DNA from: Takakia lepidozioides
Lineage: Eukaryota > Streptophyta > Takakiopsida > Takakiales > Takakiaceae
Length of the DNA: 64,000 nt
Assembly (NCBI GenBank): GCA_030704615.1
Contig: CM060731.1
Span: forward strand, 4,340,001-4,404,000
Direction of reading: 5' to 3'
The notes beneath the pieces were generated by a model, which ran no database searches, had not been told where the DNA came from, and worked only from the letters and a program-made list of their open reading frames with translations. Positions 11,115-22,789 of the stretch are shown piece after piece; within the stretch, counting starts at the first letter, position 1; each line of letters starts with the position of its first letter. The translations under genes were made by a program, and so were the position numbers.

Positions 11115-11129
11115 CCTTTCCTCCCCCAC
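11115..11129 (-). promoter_or_regulatory. Polypurine tract of chromodomain gypsy element
   Basis: The minus strand reads GTGGGGGAGGAAAGG, 21 bases after the pol stop codon. Its position and composition fit the plus-strand primer that directly precedes a 3' LTR. Confidence 0.55.
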
Positions 11130-11150
11130 GATCCAAGGTTGATATCCCCA

Positions 11151-13292
11151 TCAACGTTTCTTCTGCTTTTGAGGTTGCCCTTCGATTGCTGCAACCGCCT
11201 CGGATGCGTTTTCCATTTCTGAGGCACGCACCCAATATGCCTCAACATGATGATAGCCCTTCCATTTCACGAGATACTCCGTTTCTCAATTCTTGAACCT
11301 CCTCGACTTAAGCACTGCTTCCACCTCATACTCAGGTTCATTTTCATGATCCAACAGCACAGGTGGCGGACGCAACACTTGATGCCGATTCGGACGCGCT
11401 TCATCTTTGAAGTAAGGCTTCAAAAGGGAGAGGTGGAATACCGGATGCACCTTGCTGTTTGCCGGCAGCTCCAATTCATACACATCCTCATTCATAACTT
11501 TCCGGATGTGAAAGGGTCCCGCATACAGAGGTACGAACTTCGGACTCACTTCCGGAGGTAGTAGGAAATTCTTGATGTTCAACCAAACCTCCGTGGCTGC
11601 CTCAAACTTAACTTCCCTCCGCTTTCAATTCGCTTGCCGTTCATACCGTTTCCTAGCTTTGGCAATGTTGTACTTTGCGAGCTTCAACAAACGTTCGCGT
11701 TCTACCAGCACCGCTGCTGCTGCCGGTTCCTCAACGTCTTGGGCGGCCCAACTTGTCGGCACCAGAGGTGCTTTTCCATAGTCCAATATGAAAGGGGAAA
11801 CTCCCGTTGCGGAGTGTTTTGTGTTATTATAACATAACTCTGCCGCATCCAAGTGCTCCACCCAGTCCGATTGGTCTGCCGACACGTAATTCCGCAAGAT
11901 CTGCTTCACCACGAAATTCACCCTTTCTGTTTGGCCGTCTGTCGTAGGTCGGAAGGCGGTGTTCATCTTGAGCCTCGTCCCCATCTTCTTCCAAAGTGCC
12001 CTCCAAAATTTACTCGTAAACTTTGGATCGCGGTCCGAGACAATATCCTTCGGGAGTCCATGATGCTTGAAGACGTGGGCGAAGTAAAGTCGCCCCGTCT
12101 CCTGCGCCGTTGCTGTTTCCTTGGTGGGGATGAAATGGCCCATTTTACTGAACCTATCCACCACCACCATGATCGCATCGAATCCTTTTGACAGCGGCAT
12201 AGCAGTCATGAAATCCATCGAGACACTTTCCCAAGACCCCTCTGGAATCGGCAAGGGTTGTAACAGCCCCGCTTGCTTTTTGTACTCGCTTTGGTTTTGT
12301 TGGCATGTGGTGCATGTCTTGACATTCTCTCAAGAGACTATCTCTGATCCCTCCCTTCGGCACGTAGAGACGCTTTTGCTTATACCGGAGCAGTCCATTT
12401 TGCAAATGGAACTGTGATTTAACCCGCATCCTCAAGTCACGCATCACGGACTTCGCCATCTCATCCTTCCGGTAAGCCTTCCGGATCTTCCTTTGGAGCG
12501 TCGTCTCGCCCCTGTACACCAACATGAGCTGCTGCTTTCTACTTAAAGCATCGGCCACCACATTGTCCCGTCCCGGTTTGTACTGGATATCCATGTCGAA
12601 CACCGCCAAAGTATCTTGCGTGGCAAAATACTTCACCATGACATTGTCCGTGAACACCTTCACCGGGTTGGAACCAACATAGTGGCGCCAAAGCTCAAGG
12701 CAATGAACCACCGCCTTTATTTCCTTCTCATGCATAGGCCACCGTCGCTCCACTTCATTCAGTTTCTTACTTTCGTAAGCCACTGGACGTCCATCCTGCA
12801 TGAGTACACCCCCTATTGCGAAGTCCAACGCATCCGTATGAATCTCAAATGGATGGTCGAACTCCGGGATTTTGAGGACTGGAGCTTCCACCATCTGCTG
12901 CTTCAACTCGGCAAAAGCTTGGCCACAAAAGGTGTTCCATACCCAGACTTTGGATTTACACAGAAGGTCTGACAGCGGCCCCGCGATCTTGGCAAAATTT
13001 CTCACATACACCTTCCTGCCATCCATTTTGATCCCATCCTGTGTAATCACATGCCCCAGGAACTCCACTTTTGTGACCCCAAATTCGCACTTTGAAGCTT
13101 TGGCATACAACTTTCCTTCTCACAATTTCTGGAACACCCTTTTGAGGTGCTCCAGGTGCTCTTCCTTTGTTTTCGAGTACACCAGTATATCGTTGATGTA
13201 TACGATCACAAAGTCATCCAACCACTCCTGGAAAAAGGCTGTTCATTAGCGTGCTAAAAGTCGCGGGTGCGTTGGTGCTCAAAAGGCATCAC
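11151..13292 (-). pseudogene. pol: Ty3/gypsy chromovirus pol relic (RT end, RNase H, integrase, chromodomain)
   Basis: On the minus strand, 5' to 3', the relic runs: end of the reverse transcriptase (NAPATF at about 13275, then VYINDILVYS at about 13190); RNase H (FEIHTDALDFAIGG, HEKEIKAVV, KVFTDN and VADALSR, 12550-12850); an integrase zinc-region remnant (CQQNQSEYKK, about 12290); and the integrase core, with catalytic Asp in VSMDFM, Asp in VSDRDPKF and Glu in DGQTERVN (11890-12220). After these come the C-terminal GPFHIRKV and HPVFHLSLLKPY segments and a chromodomain (EYLVKWKGYHHVEAYW) ending at TGA 11151-11153. Damage includes frameshifts near 13115, 13230, 12260 and 11625, loss of the His-containing half of the integrase zinc finger, a TGA at 11286-11288 just before the chromodomain, and Asn in place of the first Asp of the RT YxDD motif. 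The 5' half is missing. Confidence 0.85.
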
Positions 13293-15330
13293 CTTCTTCT
13301 TCCCTCTCCAAAGGTCGTGTTTCCAGTAATAACAGTCCTCTGTGCGGCTGTTCCCCATCTTGCACAAGAGCTATGGAAACATCATCATTTCGCGGTTCCC
13401 TTGAAGCTAGTGGATCGGCCACTATAGGCGTGTCCCTCTTTTGTCTCTTGGACTGGTGCCACCCTTCCAATCCACCTTCACCATGTGAAGAGCCCTACTC
13501 CTCAATTGCAGTGGTTGCTGCCTCAAACACTCCCATCTCCTTACGTTCTCGCGCATCAAGTATGCACTAATCAAGAATAATTTGCGCAATCACTGGGCCA
13601 GACACAACGATTGGAGACTTAGCAGCAGTGCCTTGTAACCACTTCATCTCTTCCACCAAACCATTGTACATTAAGTCCGCCCAAGCCACATCTTCCCCCC
13701 TCAAGGCTTTCAGTATCTCCTCCGTGAATGATCTGCTAAGGTATTGTTGGTTCTGTTTCATGGCAAACAGAACGTTCAGAACCTGACCAACTTCTTTTAA
13801 CCCTGGGTACTCGGCCTTGGTACAAGTGTATCCCTGAGTCTTAAAGAAACTCCCTTCTTGGAACAAATTGCCTATCTGCAATCTTGCCCTATGCTCATCG
13901 ACATTTACACGGCCTGGTGGCAATTCAAACAATTGCTGCAAGTATTGGGGAGTAATCTCTATATCTACTCCCCTCACTTGTGTAACTCCCGTCTGAGGTT
14001 CAAAATTCTGAATGAATTGTATCATGAATGCCCTATGATGCAAGGACCATTCCTTGCGTAGCAGTCCCTCCAATCGCAACTCCTTCCACAATTGCATTGC
14101 CTGAGGTGTAGCAATTGTCTGCTTCTGCAAAATCGTGGTGCTCTTCACCCTGACATCCTCCATTCCCCAAATTCTCTTCATTCCAGACAAACAAGATGGC
14201 CTTGTTTGAAATAGCTCTAAGAAAGCTTGCAAGGCGTAGAGCATAAAAGTACGGTTGGTACAGAATGGAACGGGTAAGTGCGTGTAAGCCTGTGGGGCTT
14301 GCAAGTATCGAGTGAGAGAGAATGTACTCTCAACCCGTCCGTCATTGCGCCACTGCGTAAAAAGTAAAGCGAGCGTATAATCTGTAATATCCGCCATAGC
14401 TACAAAGCTATAGCTTTGATTGCCCCTCCCGTTGAGACACTGGTTATTCGGAGTCACCCCGACTCTTCCGCTCATAACTCTTCTAATTTCTTGTTCTTGT
14501 TTCTTGGAGGAAACCACCTGCATGAAATTCTCGCTCCTGATCGGCTGTTGCCTCCTTGGGTAACTTCTTAATTTTACCCCCCTCAGTGGACATTCCCACC
14601 TGGAATGTCCACTAGGACAGCACATGTGGCAAAAGTCCCCATTTTCTGTACTCGTGAAGGGTTCCGTTACTTTTGCCTTGAATGCATTAATGGGTCCACA
14701 AATAGTTTTGGCTGATGTACCGGTTAGGTACTTTGATGGCCCAGTTTGTCCTCTTGCATGATGACATCTACTTTTGCAATATATGCACCGCGGTGTGCTT
14801 TGCCCTAGTGGCCACGTGTTCGTTTTTAGACATGCCTCCGTCTTCCCCTGTCCGCGTGTCACATTCTCCGAGTTTGACTTCCAAACTGTCATTTTACCCG
14901 CCGGCCACTTTTTTGACGTTAACCCGCATCCACCTGTCACTAACCCTATGGACTGTACCACCCGCGTGGGCTGTGTTAGGCTGTGACAGGTTGTGTCAGA
15001 CTGTGACGAGCTGTGATAGGCTGTGTGATACTGTGATGGGCTGTGATAGACTGTGTGACACTGTGGTGGGCTGTGATAAACTGTGTCACCCTTTGGTGGG
15101 TTGTGATAGACTGTGTCACACTATGGTCAGCTGTGATAGATTGTGTCACCCTGTGGTGGGCTGTGATAGCTATGCGAACACCTATACCTTCCGCCCTGGC
15201 CATACACACTCGGCTTAATGACAAGTGCTCCATACTCCGTTGGTATCACCGGTGCAGCCTGTGACTGTTTCTGTGTTTCAACATGCAAATCGTGCCGCAA
15301 TGGTTTGTCATGGATACCACTGTATCCCTT
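13293..15330 (-). pseudogene. Post-integrase ORF, N-terminal part, with CCHC knuckle (copy A)
   Basis: This is homologous to the first roughly 650 residues of the intact ORF at 29824-34446. Pol runs into it in the same frame, without a stop, at about 15310. It carries a YHSP-type repeat segment (14980-15190, now broken by TGA), then a zinc-knuckle motif, CHMCCPSGHSRWEC (C-x2-C-x4-H-x4-C, about 14590-14635). A conserved block follows with KSTTILQKQTIATPQA, SFFKTQGYTCTKAEYPGLKE and RSFTEEILKALRGE (13690-14150). An in-frame TAG/TAA region near 13565 interrupts it, and the homology ends at the junction with the chromodomain relic. The CCHC motif suggests nucleic-acid binding. The overall function is unknown. 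Confidence 0.55.
14980..15175 (-). repeat. TGTGATAGRCTGTG minisatellite inside ORF (copy A)
   Basis: Iterated CTGTGATAG / CTGTGTCAC words (minus strand TATCACAGCCC / GTGACACAG) with a roughly 30-bp higher-order unit. It is the homologue of the in-frame minisatellite at 34080-34340. Confidence 0.7.
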
Positions 15331-16329
15331 CAACTTATTGGCATTGACTCTTCCCAGCATCTCTTTGTTAATGGTTTGCAACATGGCTGTGTTGTTATCA
15401 TACATCCTCTGTATGCCATAACGTCCTTTCCATGGTGATTTAAGCTTAGAAGCTTTAATCTCTCCATTCTTCTGCAACCACAGTACCAAATCTCCCCGTC
15501 TTAAAAGTCTTTAATTTACCTTCATCAAACTGATCCTTCCTCCTCATCTGAATTCTGGTCATGTTATCTGCTGCATCAGCACATACTTCTTCCACATGGT
15601 ATAATTCATGTTTCCTGACCTTAGTTGAATCTTCCAATTCCATTCTTCTTCCCCATTCAGTTCTCATGGTAGGTAACAAGAACTCCACTGGAAGTAAAGC
15701 TTCCATACCATAACTAATTGGAATGGTGTATACTTAGTGGTGACTTTATATGAAGTCATGTATGACCACAAAGCTGTCAGCAGCTTTGTATCCCAATCTG
15801 TTATGTTTGCATTGACTATCTTAGCCAAGATAGTACATAGTATTTTGTTGGTGGCCTCTGCCTGCCCATTACCCTGTGGGTAATAGGTTGTAATCTTCAT
15901 ATGCACAATCATAAACTCTTTAGTCAATAATTCTATGGTCTCATTAATGAAGTGACTTTCCCTGGTCACTGATAAATTCCAGGGGACAACAAAATCTTGT
16001 AACTATGTTCTCATACAGGAACCTTGCTGTAGACTTAGCTGTGTTGTCCCTCAGAGCTTTAGCTTCCATCCACTTTGTAGTATAATCAGTGGCTGTGATT
16101 ATATACTTGTTCTGTGTATTTCTGGCTGGTGGGTTAATTGGTCCAACAAAATCTAGTCCCCATTTCTGAAATGGTTTAGTAGGCATCGTAGGATGCAAAG
16201 CCATCTTCCCAGATCTCTGCAATGGTCCTAGCCTCTGACACTCATCACAACTCTTGCAATATTTGTGTACATCCTTGAACAAGGTAGGCCACCAGTAACC
16301 TGCAAATAGTATCTTTCTACTGGTAGTCT
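15330..16329 (-). pseudogene. Ty3/gypsy integrase, non-chromodomain lineage (copy A)
   Basis: The minus strand encodes the integrase zinc finger end (GYWWPTLFKDVHKYC, then CKSCDECQRLGP), the catalytic core, with Asp in KWGLDFVGPI, Asp in EFISDQG and Glu in GNGQAEATNK, and the C-terminal region (KSPWKGRYGIQRMYDNNT, GRVNANKLKGYSG). The protein would join element cDNA to target DNA. At least three frameshifts (near 15960, 15690 and 15470) inactivate it. No chromodomain follows; the frame instead enters the long downstream ORF. Core motifs such as TATDYTTKWMEAKAL resemble the plant Tat/Athila-type gypsy lineage, an assignment from memory of the motif style. Confidence 0.75.
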
Positions 16330-16480
16330 TGTTAGAAGGTTGTTTGGGACTTAGACGCTTTTACGGGTTCTGTGGGGTACCCTTAATTTTTGCGCAGACT
16401 GAGATCAACAGGAGCCTTAGAGGGGCAGGAGCAGGCTTTAGGAGGGTTAGACAGCTCATCACAGTCTGTGCCATCACAAC
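16330..16480 (+). repeat. 5' LTR stub fused to ORF
   Basis: The first roughly 110 bases match the 3' LTR start at 19139 (GGGACTTAGACGCTTTTACG, then GTGGGGTACCCTTAATTTT). The match then passes through short CATCACAACCA / CACAGTCTGTG words, also found in the ORF of the related copy, and continues as ORF. Confidence 0.65.
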
Positions 16481-19100
16481 CAGTTGACTCGGTTGTCTCA
16501 GAGGTCCCTCAATTAGTACATGTTGTTGCACGAGAGCCTATTGCTCTGGAAGGAGAAGGGTTGGACATTCCCACTACAGAGCAGGTCGTGGCAGAAATTG
16601 AGAAGGGTGACCTTCTCTATGAAAACTTTGGCTTGGTCAGGGAACCAGTGGTACCAGAGGTGCAGAGTTTGACCAAAGAAATCCCTGCTGTGCATGTGAT
16701 GCCCAAACCTGTGGCGGAGGTTCCAGAGGTAGAATGTCAGGGCACTGCAGTGCCTGTGGAGAATGAGGTCGTTCAAGAAGAAGATCTTGTGGGAACGTGG
16801 CTTGAATGGTTGGTGAAACATCACATTGTGGAGGATCAAGGAGAACAGCAGCAAGTTCACCATGAAGATCCACAGCAGGCCATGCTTATGAGTTCCATAA
16901 GCATGACACTCAATTTGTTGGGCACTTATGTGAAATCCCATGTTCCATCTACCCAATTGGCAGCTTTCAGGGAGGAACTCAAGCAGGAGTTTGAGGCTAG
17001 AATTGCCACTGAGTGTGTAAACAAGGTGGATGTGGAGGCCAACCTCAAGTTGCAGAAAGAATTGGAGGACACCAAGGCTGCCCTGCAACTAGCAAAGGGG
17101 AATCTAATTGAAGTGGGTCTGGAGCAGGGGAAATTGCATGAAGCACGTAAGCAGCAGCTATACCAATTGCAGGTGCAGCATGAGGGCAAATTGTAGGAAG
17201 TGAAAGTGCTTCATACAGAGTTGGAGACAGTTCATCAAAGAATGACCATACAATGTGCCACACTAACAACTGCTCTGGAGCAAACTGCGTTAGAAGTTAA
17301 CAGACAATAGAGCAGGGGAAACTTATTGCTAATCTGAAGGCTACTCTTTGTCGCAATGATGATACTTTCCAACAGTACAGTCAGGTTGAGGCTGAGAATG
17401 AAAGGTTCATCCTGCAGTTGCAGCAATCACTCACGGGCCACAAGAATGAACTCTCTGTGGCTAACAAGGCTTGGAAGGAAGCCAATAATCTGGCTGCTGC
17501 CTATGTGGCCCTGGTTGAACCTCATGCAAAGCGCATGGAGGCTTTACAGCAGCAGTTAGATGTGTACAGACTCAAGGAGAAGCAGGCTCTTAGGGGTGTT
17601 ACACAAGACTTGGTGAATAATCATCTTATGCAAGTATGGTTAACACAAGAGCCGGTAGAAGGGAAGGCACCACAAAAGCTCACTCAGGGGGAGATGAATG
17701 ATCTTAGATTGTAGGTGCAGAACATTGCTACAATTACTATAGACAATGTCTATAGTAGGATAGCGGAGTTACAGGATGATGTAGAAGGCCTGCAAATTCA
17801 AGTGGATGACCTGAGTTCCAATATTGACAAAAGAGTCTTTGTTCCTGAGGAGCAGCTGGTGGTTACTTATTTGCATGCCAGGACTCTGATTTTCCAGCCT
17901 TCATCACAGGAGGTGCAAGAGTTGCCAGCAGTAGGAGGGACAGCGGCGGCAATATCACAACCTCTACAGCAGGTGGCTGTGCAGGTGGCTGACACTGTTG
18001 ATACCATGGCGCCACCACAGTCTGAGGTTTGGGGGGATGCTGCTTTCAACACACCTAGGACTCCTGCTGCGCGGGAGTACAATCGGTCTATGATTATGCC
18101 CTTCAACCAAATTCCCATTGTGATGGATTTGGCTTGGAAGGAATTCAGTCCTCCACAATCTTTGGCACATTATTACCAGATCATGCGCATTTGGTTGCCA
18201 GTGGCAACTCGGACTAAGGTTCTTCCGAACAATCGACCCATTGAGGATCATCATTTTGCAAGGTACTAGTCGGAGGCAAGCACCATGCTGAAGGAATTAA
18301 TTGCCTTCCAGGTTGTTCATGGGTACATCTACACCAAGACCAGGGAGGTATCTAGTATTGTCATGGGCTGTGGATTGTACTATGCTGCTTGTTTCATGGC
18401 ACGTTATCACATTGAGCAGCAGAAGATGCAATCACGATTTTTGAGTTATTCCAGTGGGGATCATTGGGTCTTACCTTCAGTTCCGCCCCATATGTATCTC
18501 TATGATGCGAAAGTCATGATGCAGAAGGATTCCCAGCTTCGTTCATGGTTTAATTTGGCTTGGAACAACTTGGTCAAAGAAAAATTGGGCCCTGATGATA
18601 TTTTCTATAAGGGACATGAAGCTTGGAAATACTTACACTGTTCCAAAGTCATTGGCACACCTCTCACCTATACGGCCAAGGAGTTCAGGGGGTTCACTCA
18701 TTGTGCTTGCAAGCGTTTACAGCAAGTAGTACAGTTTAAGCTTCCAGACATGGTGGGCCAACATTGTATGCCACGCAGGATTCCGGAGGAGCCACTTAAA
18801 GTTCGGCCACCAAAACACCTCAGGGGGGGAGATGATTTTGATACTACTGGTTCTTTAGAGGAACCTTTTGACATGGCGGAGGACTATGCACTCCAGATGG
18901 CAGAGAAGAAATGACGGGGATCTCCTATGCCTGAGAGGTTACCTTGTTATCAACCACAGGCGGGTCAGACATTTCCATTTGGTGCTCAATCACCTCCATC
19001 AGCCAGTGACAGGGCTCGAGCTCGCACACAGAGCCCTTCAAGAGACTCGCACCGTCAAAAGGGTGCTCGCTCACAAAGGTTTGCTGATCCTAAGCAGTAA
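16480..19100 (+). pseudogene. Post-integrase ORF, C-terminal two thirds (copy C)
   Basis: This aligns colinearly with residues from about 660 to the end of the intact ORF at 29824-34446. Shared landmarks include GLDIPTTEQ, YVKSHVP, a long heptad-rich coiled-coil stretch (16970-17570), TIDNVYSRIAELQ, AAREYNRSMIMPFNQIPI, VMGCGLYYAACF and DMVGQHCMP. Interruptions relative to the intact copy include TAG at 17194-17196 and 17712-17714 (CAG in the intact copy), TAG at 18267-18269 (TGG), TGA at 18912-18914 (an Arg codon) and a frameshift near 17310. The last in-frame stop is TAA at 19098-19100. Function unknown. Confidence 0.7.
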
Positions 19101-19121
19101 ACCGTGAGGACACGGCTTTTT

Positions 19122-19135
19122 GAGAGGGGGAGGGG
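19122..19135 (+). promoter_or_regulatory. Polypurine tract (copy C)
   Basis: GAGAGGGGGAGGGG lies three bases before the LTR start TGTTAGAGG. The minus-strand copy has the equivalent GAGGGGGGAAGGGG at about 29789-29802. Confidence 0.75.
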
Positions 19136-19138
19136 TAA

Positions 19139-20047
19139 TGTTAGAGGGCTGTTTGGGACTTGAACGCTTTTACGGGTTCTGTGGGGTACCCTTAATTTTG
19201 CGCAGACTTACAGATGGTAGACTTAGGCCACACAAGTTTAGGGGTGGTAGACAGGCTAACACAATCAAGTCATGAGTTATCACAGCCCGACACAGCCCGT
19301 CACAGTCTATCACAGCTTGTCACAACCCGACACAGCTTTGCACAGCCAGTTACAGCCCGACACAGCTTTACACAACCAGTCACAGCTCGGCACAGTCACA
19401 GCCCAACACAATTTGGCACAGCCCATCACAACGCACGGAGGGAACGGTTATCATTAGCAGGGAACTACTGTGTGGGAACGACATCTGTAGAGGGAACGTG
19501 TTACTTCAGGGGTGACAGTTAGTTAGTTAGGCGGTTGGAATAGCTTGCAGGTAGATTAGGTAGAGCAGCACCAGGTAGGGGATTTCACGGGGAGCGCTTC
19601 TTGGTCATGCATGAGAGGAGATGAGGCGGAGAGCAAGAACGGGAGCAAGGATGGAGAGCACGGTGAAGGAGGAAAGATGAACAGTAGATGTTTGTTACAT
19701 GCAAAGCTGTAGTGATACTGTAGGGCAGATTAGAGTCACCATGGCATTGGCCTGATACCTGATAAATCATAATCTGATACTTATTCGATACAATCACACT
19801 GAGTAGAGAGACATGAGTGAAGCTGTGGAATGAATGGATGAGTGAATGGAACTTGGCAGATACTGAAGCAATCTGATGCTTCAGTATACACAGTAAGGTA
19901 AATTGCTAACATGAAGGCAAGAAGAAATACAAATAGGAAGCACAACCATGATTCACTAGCTGTAGGTCATGACTGATTGTTCTGAGCGGGCTGAGTGCTT
20001 AGAGATAACCAACTCTTCTATCTTGGAGTTTCCACCTCGGATAGCGA
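19139..20047 (+). repeat. 3' LTR (copy C), ~909 bp
   Basis: It starts TGTTAGAGGGCTGTTTGGGA and matches the LTR at 28749-29785 along its length, including TGATACCTGATAAATCATAATC and CTTGGAGTTTCC near the end. Similarity stops after ATAGCGA at 20047, which I take as the approximate LTR end; a clean CA terminus or target duplication is not seen. Confidence 0.75.
19268..19440 (+). repeat. CACAGCC minisatellite in LTR (copy C)
   Basis: About 170 bases of 11-13-bp units of the form CACAGCCCGA / CACAGCYNGT. The same kind of array occupies the corresponding place in the other LTR (29345-29660). Confidence 0.8.
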
Positions 20048-20382
20048 CATGCGGCGATCTCCCGCCCACTCCACCATGCGAGCATAACCTACACTGCGCT
20101 CTCACTCATCTCATCCTCTTCATGGTGTCTTAGGAACTCCCAAAGCTACCTACATTGCATGAAATCAAGCTCCGCAAGCTGCAAACCTCTGCGGAAAGAG
20201 TGACTTTGATAGTTCAAAAGTGAACTCACTGTGCTATGTCTTTCAGCAACTCCGCTTCAACGAGCTTGATGCGAGCAATGTTAGCTTCTTTTAGCCTCTC
20301 ATAGTCGATAATGGGTGCAGTGGCCGCGTGCTTGACCATCGCATGAGCACATCGCCTCCCTAAACGCAGCACGACGATCAAA
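20048..20382. other. No gene recognised
   Basis: Sequence between the LTR and the CACTA coding region. There is no supported frame. It is followed by an 18-19-base G-run at 20391-20409. Confidence 0.4.
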
Positions 20383-20419
20383 ATGTACAGAGGGGGGGGG
20401 GGGGGGGGGTCGAATGTGA

Positions 20420-20733
20420 TAGGGGATAGGCGGAGAATGAGTTTGCGAGACCACAACCTGTGGAGGTTTGAGGACGCCTACGCCACAACAAACAACCTGA
20501 AGAAAATGTTGTGTAGTTGCTCAGAGTGCCATGGTGGCAAGTGGCAGCTACGCAAGACAGTAAAGAATCACCTCCTCTTGCATCGCAGGGACCCAAACCT
20601 GAGGTACCCTACAGTTCCGGTACGCACTCCATACTTACTCCACACGCATTTCTCACCTGATGTCTCTGCTCAAGATGGGGTCCCATTTTTTGAAATCACC
20701 GGCAGTCAGGAGCGCCATGCCATGACTGCCTAA
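20420..20733 (+). pseudogene. CACTA transposase N-terminal zinc-like segment
   Basis: The frame contains CSCSECHGGKWQLRKTVKNH followed by LLLHRRDP, a Cys/His cluster resembling the N-terminal segment before Tnp2 transposases. It ends at a TAA (20731-20733). Whether it joins the next block by splicing is not clear; an acidic frame at about 21180-21290 with a TAG may lie between them. Confidence 0.45.
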
Positions 20734-21353
20734 CAAAACACGTGTCTCATAGACGTTGGCTGTGGGGCCGTGGGTAGTCATGGCCGTGACTACACTTTAT
20801 GCCGTTGCTAGTCCTAAGCACGGCTACACCTGTTTTCACAATCGCCTCCACACATGCACCAAAACACTTCAAGTAAGTAGATTAACGGGGGCGTTTCAAT
20901 CCTAGATTAGACTAACGTTGCGATTAGAGTTTGAGGATGAACCTCAAAGACAACCTTGGATCCGCAAGGATAGGTATTGATAATAGCCAAGCGCATTGTT
21001 GAACTGCTGAAGTGAATGAATCAAGCACAATTCCAAGAAGCAAAAAATGGCTTCGTTCCTGAACAGTATTTGAACTGGCCCAAGGCATACCAGCTGACAA
21101 CATTGACTTGTCATTTTGCGTTTGTTGATGTATCTGCACTGCTGAGTCATGCTTCAGTGCTGCAAATTGCAGGCTCACATTATGTATGATGAAGATTCGG
21201 ACGGGGAGGAAGGACCGTCCAGTCCTACACCTGAAACGAGGGGTGTGGGTGAACCTCACCAAGAACAACTTTTACAATAGGAGATGCAACGTGCTTTGCA
21301 AGAGGCTTTTGAAACAACTGACAAAATCAGAAGGGACGCGACTTGTCAAGTGA

Positions 21354-22661
21354 ATGAAGATGAATTTGGCATTCCCCATGCAAGCACTGAGGAACCAGGC
21401 AATGCCACAAATTCGACTGGGCTGCACGACAGAGGATGAGAGGCAACAATATGAGGGAGACTACGACAAAATATACAGTGAGTCACAGATTCCTTTGTAT
21501 GAAGGGTGTCATCACAGTAGATTGACAGCAACTTTGATGCTGCTGAATTGTTGCACGACCCACAAGTGTACAAATGCGTTTGTGGATGAGCTCCTGTCAT
21601 TACTGAATGATTCATTTTTGCCTAAAGAGAATGCGTTACCGAAATCACATTATGAGGCAAAAACAATGATCGCCAGGATGGGGCTAGCATACAAACAGAT
21701 TCATGCCTGCGAACAGGGTTGTGTGTTGTTCCGTGGAGAGCTTGAAAAAGCGGAGATTTGCCCAAAGTGCCAAAGTGGAAGGTATTATGCAGGTCATGGG
21801 AAGGTGCCTAAGAAAGTTTTGCGGCACTTCCCTCTCATACCTAGGTTGAAACGAATGTTTAGAGTGAAATCGGTGGCAGAGCTCATGAGTTGGCATATCA
21901 ATCACAAAAGCAAGGATGGGCTCGTTCGTCATGCTGCAGACAGCAAAGCCTGGCCGCACATTGACAACACTTGGCCGGAGTTCGCATCAGATCCACGCAA
22001 CCTGCATCTTGGTTTGGCATTGGATGGGGTGAATCCTTATGGTGCAAAATCCACGAGTTGGTCAACGTGGCCCATCCTACTACTCAACTACAATTTACCT
22101 CCTTGGTTGGTGACCAAGAAATTCTTTGTCATGTTGTCGCTGCTCATTCCAGGGAAGGAGTCCGTGAAGATGGAGAACATTGATGTGTATCTCAAACCCC
22201 TCATGGAGGAGCTGGCGGAATTGTGGGTGGGAGTCCCAGCCCATGATGTGGCCAGCATTCGTGATGAACGGGCTTTCAACATGCAGGCCATCCTAATGTG
22301 GTGCATACACGACTTCCCAGCGTACGGCCTGCTAGCAGGTCAAGTTCACCAAGGCTATGTAGGTTGCCCTGCCTGTGGCTCTGGAGTTGCTTCGCGGTAT
22401 TTGGCAGCCTGTCACAAAATTATATTCCAGGGGCACCGGAGATTTCTTCCCACCGACCATGCATACAGGAGATCTAGGCTCTTCAATGGCGAACGAGAAA
22501 TGAGACATGCTCCACTGCTCCTGACAGGCAGTGAAATCAAGACGCATGCTAAGGAATACTCAAAATGGGTTGAGGATGAGGAATCAATCCCAGAGGCTGA
22601 TCCCTCAAAAATCCATGGTATCAAGCGGTTGTCCATTCTGTATCGTTTGCCTTATTGGGAG
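21354..22661 (+). pseudogene. CACTA transposase catalytic region (Tnp2-type)
   Basis: An open stretch with the hallmarks of plant Tnp2/Transposase_21 proteins: QIPLYEGCHHSRL, MGLAYKQIHACEQGCVLFRG, CPKCQSGRYY, then FPLIPRLKRMF. It continues with HADSKAWPHID-like RHAADSKAWPHID, LGLALDGVNPYGAKSTSWS, NLPPWL, LSLLIPGKESVK and DFPAYGLLAGQVHQGYVGCP. These proteins cut and move CACTA elements. The stretch ends at a GAG/GTACGG splice-donor-like site after LPYWE at 22661. The start is not secure: upstream frames are broken, and the first ATG (21354) is probably internal to the original protein. Confidence 0.75.
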
Positions 22662-22789
22662 GTACGGGGACTCCTCACTCATGCTTGTCTATTTCGCATA
22701 TTTGTGCATAAGCATTTGTTTTTTATTCACAGATGTGTGTTAGTGTGTTGGCATATTTGTGTCACCATTTGACTTTATTGTGAATCGTT

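Larger units (their letters stand above)
13293..16329 (-). mobile_element. Non-chromodomain Ty3/gypsy element, copy A fragment
   Basis: Minus-strand fragment holding the integrase and the N-terminal part of the long downstream ORF. It matches the copy at 28749-34568. It abuts the chromodomain relic at about 13292 and is cut at 16329, where an oppositely oriented LTR of the same family begins. Upstream pol, gag and LTRs are absent. Confidence 0.7.
16330..20047 (+). mobile_element. Non-chromodomain Ty3/gypsy element, copy C (LTR-ORF chimera)
   Basis: It begins with an LTR start (TGTTAGAAGGTTGTTTGGGA), passes within about 150 bases directly into the middle of the post-integrase ORF, continues to that ORF's end, then a polypurine tract and a 3' LTR. 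Gag, pol and the first part of the ORF are missing, so this is a deletion derivative. It sits head-to-head with copy A. Confidence 0.75.

Noticed and set aside
16390-17196. Independent gene starting at 16390
   Set aside because: The first codons are LTR-derived sequence in a coding frame by chance; the rest is the middle of the gypsy post-integrase ORF.
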